A DNA stretch of 64,000 nt, taken from NCBI GenBank assembly GCA_037126765.1, contig JBBCBC010000025.1, positions 14,440,175 to 14,504,174 of the forward strand, written 5' to 3'. The notes below the pieces were generated by a model, which did no database searches, had not been told where the DNA came from, and saw only the letters and a list, made by a program, of their open reading frames with translations. Positions within the stretch are counted from its first letter, which is position 1, and each line of letters opens with the position of its first letter. Positions 33,458-44,846 of this stretch are shown in pieces. The position numbers and the translations under genes are program-made. The DNA is from Stenogyne calaminthoides. Taxonomy: Eukaryota > Streptophyta > Magnoliopsida > Lamiales > Lamiaceae.

Positions 33458-34331
33458 ATTGAGCCACAATATTATTCAAGCCCATAAATATTAATTAATC
33501 CCACTACATAATTAATATTGCACTATCCATCTTAACCCATATTACAGTTAATATGACTCCCGGTTATTATTTCCCGTGTTTAAGATTATCCAGTCCATTA
33601 ATTAATTTAAGCCACTGAAATAACTTCACTTTAATTAATATATTTTTCCTTGGTTCAGGAACGGCCCAACATTATTATCCATACCGGAAACTAATTTCAC
33701 TTGCAAGATTTAGTATGATAAAACTTCTGAGCCTCCCAAATGGACAAATTAAACAAGACGCACTTGCACACCGATTCTCCGTATTAAATCTTAGCAATCG
33801 TCATGTAACTAATAATATTATCCAAGATACAAAGTATTGAATCACATTGATTCTCTACCCATCGTAAGTCAAAGCAATAGTTATTAATTCCACACGTTCC
33901 TATTTAAGGGACGGGGATTAAGAAATAACTAACCACTGAGGTCTAATTCTTCTATATTCAGTACTGAAGAATTTATCCTCTTGTAGGTCCTCTTCAGCAC
34001 ATCATAATGCATCAGTGCAATCTCTTGGTCAAGACAAGCCAATCTGAGCCTTACACTTTAACCTTTCACGATGGATTGTTCATTTCCATCTAGGTTGTAA
34101 ATTCTGTACTTTTAGTTACAAGGGACTGTTAATTTAATCTTCTGTGATCTGGTATTACTAAACTAACTACAATGTAACACGTACTAATTATTGAACAGTT
34201 ATGCAGTAAATATATGTAACATTCAATGATATTTAAAGCAACAGTGATAAATAATTTATTTAAGCAAATAAGACAGAAATTCAGTTTGGTTATACAAAGT
34301 AAAAAGCATACTTTCCAGTATAACCCCAACA
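33458..34331 (-). mobile_element. PAL LTR fragment
   Basis: Begins in the middle of the PAL LTR (ATTGAGCCACAATATTATTC, equivalent to ~31795) and ends CCCCAACA. The cut left edge abuts the end of the SIRE LTR. The right edge enters Gypsy RT sequence. Confidence 0.85.
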
Positions 34332-34880
34332 AGCTGTGAGCGGTCGTGGCCGTATTGGGTGTGGGTCAGTCACGGATGACAGCGATTTTGGGATCATCCA
34401 TGCTTATTATTGAGGATGAGACACAAAATCCTAGGAAGAATACCGAGGATGTGAAAAAGACGCATTTGTTGAGAGCGTCGTACAACTTTTCCAGAAATAG
34501 AATTTGGAGGACATGGCGGAGGTGGTTGGCGTGTTAGGCGTCAGAATTGTTGTAGATAAGGATATCGTCAAAGCAGACAACTACATAAGTGCTAATAAGT
34601 GGCGCAGAGCTTGATTCATGACGCACATAAATGTGCTAGGCGCGTTAGAGAGGCCGAAGGGCATGACCAGCCACTCAAAGAGGCCTTCTCTGGTTTTGAA
34701 GGCGGTTTTCTATTCGTCCCCTGGGCGAATAGGAACTTGGTGGTACCCACTCCGAAGATCTAATTTGGAGAAGACGACAGAGCCACTGATTTGATCCAAG
34801 CGGGATATGGGCAACCGATAATAGATTGTTATCTTGTTGATGGGACGGCTGTCAACGCACATGTGCCATGAGTCGTCCTT
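34332..34880 (-). pseudogene. Ty3/Gypsy reverse transcriptase fragment
   Basis: Read on the minus strand from ~34880: SWHMCVDSRPINKITI, PISRLDQISG, FSKLDLRSGYHQV, WLVMPFGLSNAPSTFM, then the catalytic Asp pair in VVVCFDDILIYNNSD, and KLYDALNKCVF. An in-frame stop follows DSDA-like sequence, and others occur. It is cut on the right at ~34880 by AT-rich DNA. Its remaining C-terminal reading meets the PAL fragment at 34331. Confidence 0.88.
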
Positions 34881-35302
34881 CATTGAATTTTAATAATATA
34901 TTATTCAGTAGTAGTAATAATTTTTAAAAGGGATTAAATATTTTAAAACTCAGTAATTTTGCATTTTTCTTAAATTGGTCCCTGTAACAACAAATTTCGT
35001 GAATTAAATATAAAAACAATCTCTTCGAATTTAAATGCAGAATATTGTGAGTTGTGATCTCTAATTTAATTCCTCCGATTTCTTCTCTTCGAAGTTTGAC
35101 TTGGATGACTTTTGGAGAAATTATCGCCTCGATCTTGCCTGAGGTTGAATTTGAGAATTTATAACGTGATTTAAAGTGCAGCATGCCTTGTTTTGGATTT
35201 GACATTATTTCCGAAGATTTTCTAGATGAGCGTCTTCAAATTTTGTGAAGAATGTCTTCGAATCTTCAAGAGTTTGGGAGGAAGGTCTTCGAACTTCGAG
35301 GG

Positions 35303-35510
35303 GAGAAATGTCTGATGAGGGGGGCTTGGCACCTTGATCTCTGATTGGAAGTCGTTTTTGGATGACTTGCACGAAGAATGTCTTTGAATCTTCAAAAGTC
35401 TTCAATGAGAAACGTCTGATCGGAGGGACTTGACAACTTGATCTCTGATCAGAAGTCGTTTCTGGATGACTTGCACGAAGAATGTCTTTGAAGCTTCAAG
35501 AGTGTTCAAG
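35303..35510. repeat. Tandem duplication, 2 x 104 bp
   Basis: GAGAAATGTCTGATG at 35303 and GAGAAACGTCTGATC at 35407 begin two aligned units sharing TTGATCTCTGAT, GAAGTCGTTT and GATGACTTGCACGAAGAATG. A third unit starts at 35511 (GAGAAACACC) but stops after ten bases. Confidence 0.85.
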
Positions 35511-35858
35511 GAGAAACACCATTTATTATTTAATGGGGAGGAGATGTAAAGCTTAGCAGGTGTTTAATTTTTTCTTGAAGTTTCAAATAACAAAAATATA
35601 AAGCCAATTATTGTGTGTCACTTTGTATTTAATGATGGGGAGATGAAAGGGTTAGCATAATTAAGTCTTTAAATTGTTTTCAATTTTTTAAGTTAGATTT
35701 TAATATCTAAATTTGGAAAACAAATTTCAGCAGCCGATATAATTTTCTATAAATGGAATAAAATTTTGTTATTAGATAGTTATAGATTCCTATTTCTTAT
35801 ACATACTTTTGTTATTAGAACACAATGTACGTATGTATGTGGACAAAAACTTGTATAG

Positions 35859-36066
35859 ACCTGGTTCATGCTATGAACTCGGTTATTTAAGTATCAATGT
35901 TACATACAAAAACTCTCACTGTTATGTATAAAAACTATCACTGTTATAAACAAAAACAATCAATGTTTAGAAAACGTTTTATATTTTTAAACAGTGAAAG
36001 TTTTTGTACATAACAGTGATAGTTTTTACACATAACAGTGATAGAGTTCATGTGTGAACCTGGTTC
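35859..36066. mobile_element. Fold-back / MITE-like element
   Basis: The left end ACCTGGTTCATGCTATGAACTC is inverted at the right end (GAGTTCATGTGTGAACCTGGTTC). Inside, AAAAACTATCACTGTTAT-type units on the left reappear inverted on the right (ATAACAGTGATAGTTTTT), twice on each side. About 208 bp, non-coding. No clear target duplication. Confidence 0.6.
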
Positions 36067-36567
36067 ACATGAGTGTTACTCATGTATGTGCATTTCTCTA
36101 TCTTGCAATCTTCATTAATGTAAATATTTAATTTAATTAAAAGAAATATTAATATTGAATACATTTTTTCCTAAATTATGGACAGCTATAACATTAAATA
36201 TAATGTATATAATTTATTATTCTTCCTTTATATATTACGCATATAGAATATTAAACATTAAAAAAATTGATTACAATTAAATTTAATCTATATATATCTA
36301 TATATATATATATATTATATAAAAGCAGAAACCCCCCAAATTTGAAAACCATTGAATTTTCTCACAAAAAAAATATTTCTAAATCGGGAGACGAATCTAT
36401 GAAAAAAAATATTAACAAATAATAATGGATTGAAAAATTTTAATAAGAAAACATATTGGTAGATAAAAATAGAAAAAAACTTTAGAATAAATATTCACAA
36501 ATAACATAATTGATCATGATTTTTATGATTTATACTCAATAATAGATCTCTTTCAAATTAGTTTGTA

Positions 36568-36598
<31 letters not shown>

Positions 36599-36770
36599 TT
36601 GCAAGCTATTGTAATATCATAAAATGTAACAAACAAAAAGTAGTGTGTATATATATATATACACACTACAAAAAAGTGTAAATTATTATAAGATACAGTA
36701 ACAATAGCCAATAAATTTTTTGATTCTACAAAATTTAATAAATTTATTAAGTTATATATATACAGAACAT

Positions 36771-37850
36771 AAATCGGATGCAAAATAAATTAGGCCCAAA
36801 GTGCGCAAACCCTAGGGCTCCAATAAACAATAAACAAAGCCTGAATTCTGGAATCTTCTTTGTTTTACCCCCTATAAAATCAATGAATTGTTTTCCCCAA
36901 ACCCTACCACGGTACAACCTCATCTCTCCGCCGCTCTCGTTCAGCGAGGTATTTTATTTCCTCTTTTTTTTTTCTTTTTTTTTTCCATTTTTATTCAAAT
37001 TTCTGTATTAATACTGCTATTCGGTAGAAATAATAATAATTTATAGCGATTACTGATTTTTTCTGAATAATTTTCCGTCCAAATTATCAGTCTCTGTTAC
37101 ATTTTTGGGCATTGTGTAGGAATTTGCCCAATTTTAGTATAATCTCGTCCAATCTATTTCATTTCCCCTTTAGGCATGATTTTTTTATGACGTCTCTGAA
37201 AATCTTGACTTCTGACATTTTTAAATAGGCAAATTCAGATGGAACACTGTCAAATCAACAGATCTAATTCCAATACTCTCATAAAAAGGCCTTTATTTAG
37301 ATAAGTTGTTGAAGCAGATAAATTATTTTTTTTATTATTGCTTATGAAAATATGTGGCCTGATGAATCCTTATTAATTTTTCCTAAAAAATAAAACTAGT
37401 TTGATGTTTCACGTGGTTTCCAATTTTGTAATTTTTTTTTAAAAATTGAGTATTGAGAGACTCATTAGGCTCACATATTTTCTCAATCAATAATAATTTT
37501 AAACAATTTGTGGCTTCATTTAATTTATCATTTTAGATAATGACCTTTTATGAGTGTGCTGATATTAGCATATTCTGTTCTGAATCATGCTGCTGTGTTT
37601 GATATTGCTGAAAGAATATTCATAGGTACGCAATTAATTTTTTTTTTATTTAAGATCTTGCATTTTGGAGTTTTTTTTTTTTTTTTTTTTTTTTTGACAA
37701 ATGCAGAAGATTTTTGTTGTATATATTCTATTGTTTTTGGTTTTCTACAGCTGATGATGCTATTCGATTGTGAACGTTTCCAGCCTGTCTTCCGCAATAG
37801 TGTGACAATTTTAATCTCAAAACTGTATATGCAAGTTAATTAATTGAGGC
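36771..37850 (+). other. Possible host promoter, 5' UTR and short exons, gene not identified
   Basis: CAAACCCTAGGGCTCC and CCCCTATAAAATC (TATA-like, ~36870) precede a C/T-rich leader ending CTCGTTCAGCGAG|GTATTTTATTTCC, a good exon-intron border at ~36948. Further GT-AG candidates include ATTCATAG|GTACGC (~37625) and TTTTCTACAG|CTGATG (~37750). This style is typical of a plant housekeeping gene leader. I cannot recognise any protein in it, and no downstream coding exons follow. Confidence 0.35.
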
Positions 37851-38915
37851 TGTTACGTTGTTTTATGTTTACAAATTGGAACAATTGGAGACGTAACACG
37901 ATTGTCTACGAGGATTAGTAAAAATTTATGTACATTTTATTTTTTATTTTAATGCTAATATTTTTTCTCTTTTTTCCTCGACATTTGAGATTACCTATAA
38001 TTTATTTCTCGTAGATTTATTGCAGTAAATTTGTACTCTAAATTCACCTAAGTTATGTTTTTTAGGTAGAATATATGTGGATCGATGGATGATTCAGTTA
38101 AATTTGGATATTAAATTTATAGCTTCATAGTTTGATTATTCAGTTTATATTTGAATTTTAAATTAGTAGTTTTTAATTTGTATTATTCTACAACCTTTGT
38201 TGTTTGTACTGCTTCACATTGAGTTAAAAAAGTCCGAAAGATGTGCCCAAAATTATCTCCCATCTCGATAACTTACTAATACATACAATATACTACTATA
38301 TAATTCTAATAACTACACAAAATTTTTTAAGAGTTTACTAATACCTACAAAGTGTCTATTTTACCCTTCTGTTCAACCATGTTGGCCGATTTTTTCAGAT
38401 CCCAATTAAAGAGGAAAAGTTGTGATTTGACGGTTGCGTACTTATCGAGGACGACTTCATCTCCTTCACTCAACGTCTTTTCCCTCACACTCACTCCAAA
38501 ATTTCAGAAAATACCACCCACCCACCCCCCAAAAATTCTCTTCCCAAATTCAAGAAATGATATTTAAGATGATTTCAATTTTGAAGATGATATCTTGACT
38601 ATGGTTTCAATTTAAAGGTAATATTGAAGACTTTGACCACATAACTACAACTTCGTCTTCCTTCTACACATACAATAAAATTATATGATGTTTCTTGTAC
38701 AATTTTGACCACACATACAATATATCTGTGATGTTTCTTGTACAATTTTTCAAGATGGTTTCAATTTTGGACGATTTGTTCAGTTTCTTTTCAGTCCATT
38801 TCAAGATGATTTTAGTATATTTCTTATATCTATGTTGCTATAGATTTTTTATTTTTGAACGATTTGTTCAGTTTCTTTTCTTTGTTCTTAGGTTTTTTTG
38901 AAACATTCGAACATA
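37851..38915. other. AT-rich non-coding region
   Basis: No gene supported. The short motif GAACGATTTGTTCAGTTTCT (or GGACGATTTGTTCAG...) occurs at about 38769 and 38857, and CAATATATCTGTGATGTTTCTTG-like sequence recurs around 38690-38740, so there is local duplication. An open frame at 38352-38567 has no recognisable content. Confidence 0.5.
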
Positions 38916-38918
38916 GCA

Positions 38919-39430
38919 ATGGTGGTAAATAAGAGTTCTCATGGTTATAGTGTTGGAAAAGTTGTTAAAGCTGGAAAAAGAAAAAGAGCAGAAGAAAATG
39001 AAGAAGGTTAGATTGTTTAACCCACTGATTTTTTGCAGTTATTCATTTGTTCAGAAATTTTGTACATTTGTTCAGCAACGTTTTGAGATTGATGGATCCA
39101 GTTTTTCTAGCAATGTTGAAAATTATTTTGTAGATGTTGAGGATAATGAGCCAATTTTTTCAGACGGATCTAAGGATTCTTTTAAGAATTTTGAGTACGA
39201 TGGACCACTTATTTATGACAAATAGGAAGAGCAGCCCGTAATTGATTTTGTGTCTCCCATTTGCGATGTCGAGTTTGAAGACAATCCGTGCGAAATTGTT
39301 GATATGAAAAATGGTGACAATGCCAATTTTTTGGGTCTTGATACGACATCCGACGAGTCCTACCTCGATAATGATAAAGGTTTTGACTCTCATAATAATT
39401 ATTATTATTTTATAATTAATGATAGTTAAT
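38919..39430 (+). pseudogene. Degenerate acidic coding stretch, unidentified
   Basis: An ATG near 38920 starts a short basic peptide (AGKRKRAEENEEG) that ends at GTTAG, which could be a splice donor. From about 39075 an acidic frame reads NYFVDVEDNEPIFSDGS and, past a TAG near 39223, DFVSPICDVEFED and LDTTSDESYLDND. This may be a decayed retrotransposon polyprotein, but I do not recognise the family. Confidence 0.3.
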
Positions 39431-39559
39431 TTGTTGGCATTACTATGAAAAATTCGCCATATCGCCTAAAGGTTTTTGGCCACACCCAAACGACTGATAA
39501 TTTTGAGCTCAATAATTTGGTAGCAATAAGTTGGCGATTAGATGAAGAGGATCTATATT

Positions 39560-40136
39560 TCTATAATTGGTCCTTGAGGATGAGGACGATCTTGAAGGGG
39601 ACGGGAATGATCCGAATAAGGGTTTTGGGGCCCAAGGATATGTGCCATTGGGAAAGGCCGACTAAGATGAAGACGGGCCAGGTGGGCCTGGGCCAGTAAG
39701 TGGATGGCAAGTAAGAGGAAAAGGGCAGGAGTGGATGGCAAGGAATTGTCCTACTTTTGCAACTAAAGTTAGTGGGCAAGATTTTCCAAGATATATTCCA
39801 AGATTTGACAAGATTCACATGGAAGATCAAGATTACCATATCTTTACTGTTTTTATTTATTTTATAGGCTAGATTTCATTTTTATCCTTTAATTTTCGTT
39901 CAAGTATATCGCGTATAGATTTAGGGGGAGATTTAATCATTTTTGGAGCAGATTTGGTCTTGTTTTTGTCCTATAAGTACTTGAGACGTTTTTTCTTTGT
40001 TTTTTAATCAGAAAAATAATAAAAAACCTCTTGGAAACTTTGTCCAAATCTAATTGTTTCTTGTCAACCTAAGTTGGGGCGACAATTATTATCGTTCTTT
40101 GCGTATTATTTGTGTTTTGCGATCGCTGTTCTCATC
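39560..40136 (+). repeat. Gypsy-type LTR-like sequence (probable)
   Basis: A Gly/Asp-rich reading (GDGNDPNKGFGAQGYVPLG) ends near 39740. Then comes a stretch with TTTTCGTTCAAG, CCTATAAGTACTTGAGACG (TATA-like and start-site-like) and TTTTTAATCAGAAAAATAAT, which recall the R region of plant Gypsy LTRs. No paired LTR is present, so ends are approximate. Confidence 0.4.
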
Positions 40137-40249
40137 AGATGGTTAGAACGATGTCAATCACGAGACGCCAAAGCATTGGGTCCAGGAGCACGAACAGGAG
40201 GTGCGGGAGGAAGAAAACCACCAGGAAAGTTCACAGGAATTGGAGAATA

Positions 40250-41060
40250 ACCACTAATAGTGACAGGGGGATATTGGGGATAAGCGGGATAAGGGGGAAA
40301 TAAAGCGCCGAACCCCTAGGCACCAGGTTGACCCGGTGAAGATTGTCATCGACCTGTTGTGGGATACCACCGGCCTGCTGGGGAAAAATTCCTGCCTGCT
40401 GATGAGGACTACCATCCGATAGGTTTCCCTGCTGGGGAAAAAGTCCCCCCTACTGATGTTGGGGAAAAAGACTCGTCTGCTGCTGCTGAGGATATAGACC
40501 ATTGGGTGGGTTTACCTAGAGCCCCTGATAATACGAACTCATTTGATTTTGCATATCTCTCCATTCCTGATGCATATGCTGTTCACGCTGCTCCATTTCC
40601 TCTAGAAATTTCCTAGCCATCTCCTCTCATTCTTATCTTTCTTGTACCTACAAACATTCGACATCAATCTACGAGTAGCCGCCAATATAAGTGCCGCTTG
40701 AGCTCCCACCTGGGCCAGATTGAATGCGCCCCAAATTCATCATTTGACCGAGACCTTTAAACTTTCCGTGGGTGTATGGCACTTGTTCCGTATATAGTTG
40801 GCTCAATTTTTGCTTTTTTTTCCTTCTCGTTTATTGGCTGCTCGGATAACTGGCTGAGTTTTTCCCTCACATCTTTCTGAACATACAAATATTTTGACAT
40901 TTAAAATAATATATATTATTAACTTATAAAGTTGTATAGTGAATAAACAAAATCAAGTACTTACAAGTGTGGCTTCCATCCCCTCGTACGTGACAGGAAC
41001 ACCTTCTTTTTCGTGAAAATGTGTCACACGTCCCATGCGTTTGGGAGGTATCCATTTTTC
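40250..41060 (-). pseudogene. Relic resembling a CACTA (En/Spm) accessory protein
   Basis: Minus-strand reading gives RMGRVTHFHEKEGVPVTYEG near 41030, a GT-AG intron from a CTT|GTAAGT donor (~40975) to ATGTTCAG|AAAGATGTG (~40888), then LSQLSEQP and a Gly/Ser patch (SGPGGSSSGTY). Broken frames then carry Glu-rich (FLEEMEQREQHMHQEW) and Gln/Pro-rich (QAGIFPQQ) parts. This layout recalls the plant Ptta/En-Spm transposase family, but the match is by eye and weak. Confidence 0.35.
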
Positions 41061-41171
41061 TTAGCCTAGATTTAGAATATTTTTGTTAATTTATTATTTT
41101 AATCAAGTAATTAAAATATCGCAGTGTGGTGTTGCAAAAACTTCTTATAAATTCCCATGAATACTCTGCGG

Positions 41172-42540
41172 TGTTGGGAAATACGGGGTGCCCAGATCTA
41201 TTCGAGATGTATTTAAATACATATTTAAATTATTCAATTAGTTACTAACATGAATCAATCCTAAATTAATTCAACATAATAATTAAATAAGTAACAACAA
41301 CATGCGTACACGTAATCCACGTAAATTCTAAGCATTCGGAATCTAGGAGTTACGAGATTACATACCTCTTGTAGAGACAACCGTTGAGACGATGGATCAA
41401 CTCAAAGTGCCTTCTCAAATATGTCCCACGTCCACAAACGTAATCCGGTGGAAGGATTCTCACGAACAATTTTAATAAAGGAGAAAACTAAAATTATATG
41501 CCACCACCTTTGTGGATTTCTAATTTTTCCAATACATGGAACTGTATTGGGGATGAAAAATTCATCCCCTATTTATAATAAGGGGTGGGACGAAAATTTG
41601 CTCATGTTGGGTTATTGGGAAATTTCCTTGCTTCTTCCTCAAGATATAATCTTGAATATATCTAATATATTCTATTTCCCAAAATATCTCCCAACAAAAT
41701 CTTCTCCTCATTATATTATAATTTTCAAATATTTCTTAATAAATAGGGAAGGAATAAAATCTTTTACCTTTCTTGAATTTATGGGATAAACTTGTATCTC
41801 AAGAATACTTATTCCATAAAATCTTTCCAAGAAAATCAAGAAACTTGGCCACAAAGTCCAAGTTGACATGCATTGATCAATGACTTTGATCCAATTATGA
41901 TGAGAAAATGAGTATTCTCTCTAAATCCACTTTGAGGAATGAATCATATTCTTGATTCAACTACCATGCACATGCACTTCGTGATGAATCCAATCCAAGC
42001 CATATCTACCCATGAAAGGGTGCAAGCGTCGGTCAAGGTCAAAGTTCATCACTCCACACATGTCGTGCGTATTGACCTCAAGTCAAAGGAGTATCACATC
42101 GCTCCCACTAACCGAGACACCCGTAGACATATAGTGGAACTACATCAAACGGTTTCTCGGATGGGTATACCAATACCCTCTAAGGTATCTGTGCATCCAT
42201 CATAAGATACCTAGTATCTCGTAGTAAGTGAGATCTTACTACAGTCTCTAAGAGTATGATGCAGATCGCATACCAATCTCAATTGCATCATCAATATCCC
42301 ATTCTTGATGATCCTTGATCGGGGCTATTTGAGAATCATGCTTAAGTCATCTGAGTTCTCACAATCTCAATGACAGCAGTGATTCATGGGAACACGGGTA
42401 AGAACAAAACATAATATTCAAACAAGTGTAACGCCATACATTTAATATTAAATAAACAATAATAATATTAAACCAATACTGAATATTATCTTAGCATTAT
42501 ATTCTTACAAAGCATTATCTCTAGGATACTAACACTAACA
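41172..42540 (-). mobile_element. Solo LTR of a Copia family related to PAL
   Basis: Starts TGTTGGGAAATAC and ends ACACTAACA on +; no internal region is attached. 41230-41600 aligns with the inner part of the PAL right arm (30880-31260): AATCCTA-ATTAATTCA, AACAACA-CATGC, GACAACCGTTGAGA-GATGGATC, AATCCGGTGG and CCCCTATTTATAA. The minus-strand TATA fits an LTR in that orientation. Unlike PAL it is not palindromic; its 3' end on the minus strand is GTATTTCCCAACA. No target duplication is evident. Confidence 0.75.
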
Positions 42541-42900
42541 ATAGCCCTGGGGAAATACGGAGCCGATAAATTGGATTTAACGAGGGCTCAAATCCCTCGG
42601 TAATTTGCTTGCAAGCTGGACGAGGTAAATAGCCCTCGGGAAATACAGAGCTAAAATTGGCGAGGGTTTCATCGCCCACATTAAATGTGTGTGGAAATTG
42701 GCGAGGGATTTCATCGCCCTCGTTAAATGTGTCGAGGGTTTTCGCGAGGTTTTTTCTGACATTTGGCGAGGGATTTATTTTGTCCACGTTAAATGGTTAC
42801 CGACCAGCATTTGAAAGAGGGGTTGTTTCCCTCGTTTAAACCCTCCCTAAACCCTATTCCCTCGTTAAAACCCTCTTTAAAACCCTCCTTAAATTTGATG
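42541..42900. repeat. Dispersed GCGAGGG / CCCTCG motif cluster
   Basis: GCGAGGG or CGAGGG and its complement CCCTCG occur about a dozen times in ~360 bases, in both orientations, often as CCCTCGTTAAA or GGCGAGGGATTTCATCG. Dense short subterminal motifs in both orientations are a feature of CACTA-type transposon ends. No terminal CACTA is found beside it. Confidence 0.55.
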
Positions 42901-43896
42901 TATTTTGTGGTGAAGGTTTTCATGAAAATCGTGAGTTAAATTTTTTTTTGGGGTGAATGCTTATGCAATTCGTGAACATATTTGATGATTTTGCTTAGGA
43001 TTTATGATGATAGTGCTCGTGTGTTTAGTTTTTTTGTGGTAAAACGGATGTGGGTTGAAAAAAAATTGTATAACGGATTTTCGAAACTGGTTTTACAAAG
43101 TTCGACCAAAATTTCGACAAATATGTATCGAAATATTATCAAATTTTCGGTAAAATTTTGTTGAAAAAGTGGTATATTTTCGACAAATCTGATTTGAAAT
43201 TGCAATGACAAGAAATTTTGGAAAAAAAGGTAATATATACAAAAAATTTCAAACAAATGTATTGAAATATTATTAAAATTTTGGCAGAAGATTGTTGGAA
43301 AAATGGTCAATTTTCGATAAATCAAGTTCGGAATTGCAATGATGGAATTTTTTTTTTTAAACTGTAATATATATACATAGAAGACTAAAAAAAATAAAGA
43401 ACAAATAAATGCTTATGTAAGAGACCCTTCATTTTTACCATATTAGCTAAAAATATACGAACAAATTGTGGTGGTGCTATGGTGGTAGTGCAGCGTCTGA
43501 GGGAGCCCAACTTCAGAAACTGCACAAATTTTTGTACCCAACTTGAGAAAGTGCACAATTTATGGAGAAATAAGCAACTGGTAAATCTATTAAGGGGTGG
43601 GTGTATGAAATATTAATTGTTTTATTTTTTTAATCATTAATAATATTTAAGTAATTTTATAATTATAATAAAATAATCAAATATTCTAGGGGGTTATCTC
43701 CTAATGTTGGGGGTGCATATAACCGGCCGACCCATACTTATTTGCGCTAGGAATTTGTATTTGGTTACTACGATGGGCCTAAATTTTTTTTTTTATCTGA
43801 TTTGGAATAAATTCTTGTTCCTTTTTTGGGACAATTTGAGCTGGGTTTTTTCATATCAAATATGTTCTGCTCAATCAAGAAAAAATCCGATCAAAG
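42901..43896. other. Non-coding, with 136-bp tandem duplication
   Basis: AAATTTCGACAAATATGTATC at 43108 and AAATTTCAAACAAATGTATTG at 43244 begin two diverged units (period 136) that both run to GAAATTGCAATGA or GGAATTGCAATGA. The rest is AT-rich and holds no supported gene. Confidence 0.7.
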
Positions 43897-44200
43897 GTGT
43901 ATGAGGTACTCTTGATGGTAAAGTTTCAGGGGGAGTCCAAATTGACCAATGTAGATGAGCACACAACATACTCTGAAATTCTAAACCAGGTTTTTTGCAT
44001 GTGGTCAGATTTGAATCCTGATGCTATTTCATTTAGATATTCAGTTAGTAATATCTTAAATTGTTCTTTGGATTCTGAATATGATTTGAGTAATATGATA
44101 TCCATTTGTCAAATTACTTATGAAAAATTAGTTTGCGTTGAGTTGCTTCGTTCTAGGTGTCATAATGATATTGGGAAAAAAAATCTGATCTTGCACATGT
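43897..44200 (+). pseudogene. N-terminus of Mutator-like (MULE) transposase, truncated
   Basis: About 100 residues: VLLMVKFQGESKLTNVDEH, TTYSEILNQVFCMW and DSEYDLSNMISI follow the pattern of MULE N-terminal domains (short hydrophobic strand, a 'ty-el' helix, then acidic loop and 'D-dl..mi'). No catalytic DDE region is present. Near 44200 it runs into sequence that reads as Copia gag on the other strand, so the open frame's last ~50 codons are not transposase. Confidence 0.45.
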
Positions 44201-44846
44201 GCAAAGGGGACTTAATGAGTCAATGTATCAGTCTTCATGGTACGCATGAGTTGATCACATTGCTTCGCTTGATGAAGCAAATCAGTGAAAGACGGAATAG
44301 GAGAGAGGGCAAAACGAGTGTTAGTGAAATGAAGAAATTGTGGTCCGAGTCCTCGTAAAAACCAGTGGGTTTTATCGGCATCGTCAACCGGATGCCCGAT
44401 AGCTGCTAATTATTCGCAAATCGTTTTGAACTTGCGAGCGTAATCATTGACACTGAGGGTATCACGGCGCAATGCAAACAGTTCAGCCTGAAGTTGATTA
44501 GCGCGAGAAATTGATGAATGCGCAAAGACAGTCTCGAGAGCTAGGAACACTGCCTTGCAGCAAAGGATCTCCGGCAGAGTTTCCGGAGTGAGCAAAGTTC
44601 CCATGACAGAAAGAATTTTTCGGTCTTTCTTGCGCCATGTTGCGATGTCGGTGGCGGATGCACCAGTGGCAGCAGTGGGTTCCAATGTAGAGCCATCGAT
44701 GAAACCTTCAACATCGAAACACATTAGCATCATGTCGAGTTGATGTTGAAACTAGTAGAGTCCAGTTTGATCGGCACCAGATGGATCATTGCATTGACGG
44801 GGAGTCCGTCATTGGAGGTCTGATCAGTGATACTGGATGGAGCCAT
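44200..44846 (-). pseudogene. Copia gag fragment
   Basis: Read from an ATG at 44846 (MAPSSITDQTSND, then IHLVPIKLDST), with a deletion/frameshift near 44740, then MCFDVEGFIDGS, SRANQLQAELFALRRD and FKTICE, a stop, LAAIGHPVDDADKTHWFLRG and onward to about 44215. This is the UBN2-type gag domain typical of Copia elements. It lies directly downstream of an LTR on the minus strand. The zinc knuckle is missing; the fragment ends at the MULE piece. Confidence 0.8.

Larger units (their letters stand above)
34881..36770. other. AT-rich non-coding DNA with small repeats
   Basis: No gene is supported; short open frames at 34924-35205 and 35205-35405 show no family signature. The region includes a 104-bp tandem duplication, a fold-back element and TA microsatellites (36296-36325, 36578-36600, 36645-36661). 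ATTATATAAAAGCAGAAACC at 36313 resembles the 5' end of some plant Helitrons, but I cannot find a matching 3' hairpin and CTRR end. Confidence 0.6.

Noticed and set aside
36300..36340. Helitron 5' end (ATTATATAAAAGCAGAAACC)
   Set aside because: Resemblance only; no 3' hairpin with CTRR end or rolling-circle transposase in the window.
36661..36680. CACTACAAAAAAG as the terminus of a CACTA transposon
   Set aside because: It lies beside a TA microsatellite, no inverted partner end was found nearby, and no 3-bp duplication can be shown.
41172..42540. Target-site duplication of the solo LTR
   Set aside because: Flanks are TGCGG on the left and ATAGC on the right; alternative end placement (42534) does not help.
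42850..42890. Interstitial telomere repeats (AAACCCT-like)
   Set aside because: CCCTAAACCC occurs once; the rest is CCCTCGTTAAAACCCTC, part of the CGAGGG motif cluster.
43897..44358. A 153-residue + strand protein as one gene
   Set aside because: Its last part reads as clear Copia gag on the minus strand (DKTHWFLRG...), so the frame is a chimera.
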